Assembly: GCF_019049255.1 (NCBI RefSeq)
Contig: NZ_JAGMUJ010000150.1
Location: 310,001 to 374,000 of the forward strand
Reading direction: 5' to 3'
From: Streptomyces sp. AC558_RSS880
GTDB taxonomy: Bacteria > Actinomycetota > Actinomycetes > Streptomycetales > Streptomycetaceae
DNA length: 64,000 bases
The first letter of the stretch is position 1. Each line of letters opens with the position of its first letter. The position numbers and the translations under genes are program-made. Below are positions 60,698 through 64,000 of the stretch, piece after piece. Under the pieces are notes generated by a model. That model saw only the letters and a list, made by a program, of their open reading frames with translations, searched no databases and was not told the origin of the DNA.

Positions 60698-61456
60698 TCA
60701 GGCGACGCCGGCGTTGAGGAAGATGCCGCCGTCGACGACCAGGGTCTGACCGGTGACCCAGTCCGACTGGTCCGAGGTGAGGAAGGCTGCGGCGCCGCCA
60801 ATGTCGGAGGGCACGCCGAGCCGGCCCAGCGGGTAGCCGGCGGCGGCCTCCGCCTCCCGGCCCTCGTACAGCGCCTGCGCGAACTTGGTCTTCACCACGG
60901 CCGGGGCGATGGCGTTGACCCGCACCCCGGGCGCGAACTCGTGCGCCAGCTGCTGGGTCAGGTTGATCAGCGCGGCCTTGCTGACACCGTAGGCGGCGAT
61001 GAACGGCGAGGGCGCGATGCCCGCGACGGAGGCGATGTTGACGATCGCGCCGCCGTTGTCCTTCTGCCAGGCGTGCCAGGTCTTCTGCGCGAAGCCGAGC
61101 GCCGAGATCACATTGGTCTCGAACACCTTGCGCGCCACGTTCAGGTCGAGATCGGCGATCGGCCCGAACACCGGGTTGGTACCGGCGTTGTTGACCAGGT
61201 AGTCGACGCGGCCGAAGGCCTCCATCGCGCGCTCGACGGCGACGGCCTGGTGGGCCTCGTCGTGCGCCTTGCCGGCGACGTACACGGCACGGTCGGCGCC
61301 GAGCTTCTCGACGGCCTCCTTGAGGGCGTCCTCGCCCCGGCCGGTGATGCAGACCCGGTCGCCGCGCGCGACCAGCGCCTCGGCGACGCCGTAGCCGATG
61401 CCGCGGCTGGCGCCGGTGATCAGGGCGACCTTGCCCGAGAGTTCCACAGCAGTCAT
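60698..61456 (-). CDS. FabG-like 3-oxoacyl-ACP reductase family SDR
   Basis: The 252-residue protein is a classical SDR: TGASRGIGYG, NNAGTNP, the catalytic NIASVAG, YGVSK, and C-terminal DWVTGQTLVVDGG. It resembles FabG-type reductases of fatty-acid or polyketide metabolism. It follows a second SDR gene in the same operon (13 bp apart). The dedicated substrate is not known. Confidence 0.9.
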   Translation of the reverse strand: MTAVELSGKVALITGASRGIGYGVAEALVARGDRVCITGRGEDALKEAVEKLGADRAVYVAGKAHDEAHQAVAVERAMEAFGRVDYLVNNAGTNPVFGPIADLDLNVARKVFETNVISALGFAQKTWHAWQKDNGGAIVNIASVAGIAPSPFIAAYGVSKAALINLTQQLAHEFAPGVRVNAIAPAVVKTKFAQALYEGREAEAAAGYPLGRLGVPSDIGGAAAFLTSDQSDWVTGQTLVVDGGIFLNAGVA

Positions 61457-61469
61457 GTTCCCGGTCTTC

Positions 61470-62231
61470 CTAGTCGAGCGGTCCGCCGGCGACGTACAGC
61501 ACCTGGCCGGAGACGAAGCCAGCCGCCTCGCCGGTGAAGAAGGCGATGGCGTTGGCGATGTCCTCGGGCTCGCCGACGCGGGCGACCGGGATCTGGGTGG
61601 CGGCGGCGGCCTTGAAGTCCTCGAAGCCCATGCCGACGCGGTCGGCGGTGGCCTTGGTCATCTCGGTGGCGATGAAGCCGGGGGCGACGGCGTTGGCGGT
61701 CACGCCGAACTTGCCGAGCTCCTTGGCGAGGGTCTTGGTGAAGCCCTGCAGGCCGGCCTTGGCCGCCGAGTAGTTGACCTGGCCGCGGTTGCCGAGCGCG
61801 GAGGAGGACGACAGGTTGACGATCCGGCCGAACCCGGCGTCCACCATGTGCTTCTGACAGGCCTTCGACATCAGGAACGCGCCGCGCAGGTGCACGTTCA
61901 TGACGGTGTCCCAGTCGGAGACGCTCATCTTGAACAGCAGGTTGTCGCGCAGCACGCCCGCGTTGTTGACCAGGATGGTCGGCGCGCCGAGCTCCTCGGC
62001 GATGCGCGCGACGGCGGCCTCGACCTGCGCCTCGTCGGAGACGTCGCAGCCGACCGCGAGGGCCTTGCCGCCGGCGGCGGTGATCTTCTCGACGGTGTCC
62101 TTGCAGGCGGCCTCGTCGAGGTCGATCACGGCGACCGCGCGGCCCTCGGCGGCCAGTCGTACGGCGGTGGCGGCACCGATGCCGCGCGCGGCGCCGGTGA
62201 CGACCGCGACCCGCTGCTCAGTGGTGGACAT
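61470..62231 (-). CDS. fabG: FabG, 3-oxoacyl-ACP reductase
   Basis: The 253-residue protein has TGAARGIGAA, NNAGVLRDNLLFKM, NLSSSSALGNRGQVNYSAAKAG and VSGQVLYVAGG, a strong match to FabG proteins, including the NNAGxxRDxxLxxM motif. It likely reduces 3-oxoacyl-ACP or CoA with NADPH. GAGGAG lies before the ATG at 62231. The upstream promoter region has TAAGCGGTCGCTCA, an AGCG/CGCT inverted repeat reminiscent of TetR-type sites. Confidence 0.92.
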   Translation of the reverse strand: MSTTEQRVAVVTGAARGIGAATAVRLAAEGRAVAVIDLDEAACKDTVEKITAAGGKALAVGCDVSDEAQVEAAVARIAEELGAPTILVNNAGVLRDNLLFKMSVSDWDTVMNVHLRGAFLMSKACQKHMVDAGFGRIVNLSSSSALGNRGQVNYSAAKAGLQGFTKTLAKELGKFGVTANAVAPGFIATEMTKATADRVGMGFEDFKAAAATQIPVARVGEPEDIANAIAFFTGEAAGFVSGQVLYVAGGPLD

Positions 62232-62524
62232 TGCTGCTTCTCCTCGCGCTTGGGATGCGGCTCCTGCGGCCGGGCCGGGATCGGTGAGCGACCGCTTAGT
62301 ACCTTCAGCAGACGTGACGCTAGAAGCACTGGCACCCGGTGTCAACGGCACACCGCGCGTGTGTGATCCATTTCCCCGCGCGGCGGCCCTCTTCCGCCCG
62401 CCGCGGCCGGGACGCGCCCGGCATCCGCGCGGAGCACCCGATCGGCCCAGCGCTGCGCGCCCTCACGCCGGGCGGCCCCTAGCGTCGAGACGCGAGCCAC
62501 CCGCGGCCGGAAAGGAGGCGTTCC

Positions 62525-63142
62525 ATGCGCCGTCGCACCGGTGCCATAGGCACACTGATCGCGCTCGCCGCGATCGTGCCGTTGGCCGACCCCGCTCATG
62601 CCCAGGACCTGGACTGCAGCGATTTCACCTATCAGGAGGACGCACAGACCTTCTTCGAAACGGACCGGAGCGATCCGCACCGGCTCGACGAGGAACCGGG
62701 TCCGGACGACGGAGTGGCCTGCGAGGCGCTGCCCCGGCGCGGCCTCACGTCGTCCACGTTCCGTCCGGCGCCGGTCTCCTCCGCGCCTGCGCGGTCGCCG
62801 TCACCGACGACAGCCGCACCCACCCGGCCGCCGGTGCCGACCACCGCTGCACCCACCCGGCCGCCGGTGCCGACCACCGCTGCACCCACGCGGTCACCGG
62901 CGCCGACGACGACCACGCCCACGCCCACACCCACGCCCACGCGAACCGTGACTCCCACGTCCGCGCCGACGACCCGGACCGCGCCCGCGACTCCCACCTC
63001 CGTCACGCCTACGCGCGGCGTGGAGGGCGGGCTCGGCGGCTCGTCGGCGTCCGGCCCCAGCGGCTGGGATCTGGGGATCGGGGCGACGTTCGTGACGGGT
63101 GCGGTGGCTGCGACGGGTTTTGTCGTGCGACGACGGGCCTGA
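62525..63142 (+). CDS. Secreted Excalibur-domain, PT-rich surface protein
   Basis: The 205-residue protein has a signal peptide (AIGTLIALAAIVPLADPAHA), then an Excalibur-like domain (about 27-70, DLDCSDFTYQEDAQ ... DDGVACEALP) in which the usual calcium-ligand DxDxDG is degenerate. A Thr/Pro-rich stalk (about 85-155) holds a repeated TTAAPTRPPVP unit, and one C-terminal membrane helix (IGATFVTGAVAATGFVV) ends with Arg residues. It is probably a cell-surface anchored protein. GGAAAGGAGG precedes the ATG. Confidence 0.8.
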   Translation: MRRRTGAIGTLIALAAIVPLADPAHAQDLDCSDFTYQEDAQTFFETDRSDPHRLDEEPGPDDGVACEALPRRGLTSSTFRPAPVSSAPARSPSPTTAAPTRPPVPTTAAPTRPPVPTTAAPTRSPAPTTTTPTPTPTPTRTVTPTSAPTTRTAPATPTSVTPTRGVEGGLGGSSASGPSGWDLGIGATFVTGAVAATGFVVRRRA

Positions 63143-63159
63143 CGGGTCCCACGATCCGG

Positions 63160-63543
63160 TCAACGTACGAGAAGCTGCAGCAGCCGTTCCGCTTCCGCCG
63201 CCGGATCGGCGGTGAGCCCGGTGTGCACGGGACCGGGCTGGACGATGGTGGACCGGGGCGCGATCAGCCAGCGGAAGCGCCGCCCGGCGTCGTCCCCGGC
63301 CGCCTGCCCGGCCGCGTCCCCGCCCGCGCAGACGCCCTCGACGGCGCGCAGCGCGGCCCGTACGCCGGGCAGGTCGGCCTTCGGGTCGAGGGCCAGCAGC
63401 CGCGCCTCGTCGAGGTGGGTGCGGGCCACGACGAACGACTTGGGGCGGCAGTACACGAGCACCCCGGCGTTGACGCACTCACCGCGTTCGATGCGCGGTA
63501 CGACCCGCAGCAGCGCGTACTCGAAGACGTGCCGGTCGCTCAC
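63160..63543 (-). CDS. DUF3037 protein
   Basis: The 127-residue protein is DUF3037-like: FEYALLRVVPRIERGECVNAG is the family signature, with VLVYCRPKSFVVAR after it. The function is unknown; the family is commonly next to HipA-like kinase genes. The GTG at 63543 overlaps the kinase stop as GTGA, so the two genes are translated together. Confidence 0.85.
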   Translation of the reverse strand: MSDRHVFEYALLRVVPRIERGECVNAGVLVYCRPKSFVVARTHLDEARLLALDPKADLPGVRAALRAVEGVCAGGDAAGQAAGDDAGRRFRWLIAPRSTIVQPGPVHTGLTADPAAEAERLLQLLVR

Positions 63544-64000
63544 TGGTCCCCCTCGAGGCCGTGGATGTGGTGGTGGACGGTGGCCGCGCGGGCGATCAGC
63601 GGCCGCGCGTAGGCCGACCGGAGCTCGTCCGGGGTGTCGAAGCCGGGCTCGCCGGTCAGCCAGAGGTCGGGGATCTCCGCGGTGACCTCGGCTAGCAGTT
63701 CCTCGGTGACCCGCGGCGCGAGCTGGGCCGCGGCGGACGCGATGTCCGGCGCGCAGGGCTTCAGGGCGTGGTCGGAGGCGTCGTAGGGGCGGGCGGCGGA
63801 GGCTGCGGCGCCGGGCCAGTTGTGATGCCAGATCATGGTCGCGCCGTGGTCGATGAGCCAGAGCTCGCCGCGCCGGCACAGCATGTTGGGGTTGCGCCAG
63901 GAGCGGTCGACGTTGTTCACCAGCGCGTCGAACCAGACGATCCGCCCGGCCTCCTCGGGGCTCACCTCGAAGGCGAGCGGGTCGAAGCCGAGGGCACCGG
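63540..64000 (-). CDS. HipA-like kinase, C-terminal part
   Basis: The frame stays open to the window end, so the gene starts outside. The visible part has WFDALVNNVDRSWRNPNML and LWLIDHGATMIWHHNW, the catalytic-loop and metal-site patterns of HipA/PI3K-fold kinases (NxDR..N and IDHG). HipA proteins phosphorylate other proteins in toxin-type systems, but this subgroup, paired with DUF3037, has no established role. Confidence 0.75.
   Translation of the reverse strand, partial: GALGFDPLAFEVSPEEAGRIVWFDALVNNVDRSWRNPNMLCRRGELWLIDHGATMIWHHNWPGAAASAARPYDASDHALKPCAPDIASAAAQLAPRVTEELLAEVTAEIPDLWLTGEPGFDTPDELRSAYARPLIARAATVHHHIHGLEGDQ

Noticed and set aside
62525..63142. Antisense Val/Gly-rich frame at 62632-63006
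   Set aside because: It is the complement of the Thr/Pro-rich stalk of the Excalibur protein, which has signal peptide, stalk and membrane anchor in order.

Overview
The window is high-G+C actinobacterial DNA, almost certainly a Streptomyces chromosome. Supporting signs are GC-rich third positions, many GTG and a few TTG starts, GTGA/ATGA stop-start overlaps, a DmdR-type iron box, and a divergent EF-Tu of the Tuf3 kind. From memory (not checked here), the order around tuf3, the uracil-DNA glycosylase and the paired fabG genes resembles the SCO129x-SCO134x region of S. coelicolor.

Regions: (1) 1-12.4 kb: end of a PhoD phosphatase gene, an ACT-GNAT protein, a methionine gamma-lyase divergent from an Lrp regulator, a DUF885 peptidase, an SDR, an Imm21-like protein, a rhodanese divergent from a second Lrp, and the sbcDC DNA-repair operon. 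(2) 12.5-16.1 kb: an NLR-like NB-ARC/TPR ATPase, a radical SAM enzyme and a tiny Cys-containing peptide in overlapping frames, a candidate peptide-modification system under a STAND protein. (3) 16.1-37.4 kb: chromosomal housekeeping and accessory genes, including YigZ, a SixA-like phosphatase with a CysRS-like partner, pobA, an ArsR/CDF metal pair, an iron-regulated siderophore-interacting protein, a gamma-carbonic anhydrase, DedA, MFS, EF-Tu3, a thiolase/HxlR pair, UppP and SDRs.

(4) 37.44-51.11 kb: an integrated actinomycete integrative and conjugative element (AICE-like). It splits a DUF4291 gene: the C-terminal part lies at 36998-37456 and the N-terminal part at 51084-51251. A shared 10-bp core (plus 4 of the next 5 bases) is visible at each end. 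The element carries a large serine recombinase, a RepSA-like HUH replication initiator with an apparent N-terminal frameshift, a TraSA/FtsK-like translocase, a GntR (KorSA-like) repressor and small plasmid-type proteins. Its left end holds lower-G+C cargo: a DUF4297 nuclease plus HerA ATPase (a described anti-phage pairing) and a Zn-ribbon microprotein. A phosphotransferase, an HTH/tetratricopeptide-like regulator and a HATPase protein follow.

(5) 51.3-64 kb: back on the chromosome, with a SnoaL-like protein, apolipoprotein N-acyltransferase, an oxidoreductase/FAD-monooxygenase operon controlled by a divergent TetR regulator with two clear operators, DinB, uracil-DNA glycosylase, a peptide-type ABC solute-binding lipoprotein, two fabG-like genes, an Excalibur/PT-rich secreted protein, and a DUF3037 + HipA-like kinase pair that runs off the window. 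No tRNA, rRNA or CRISPR array was recognised.
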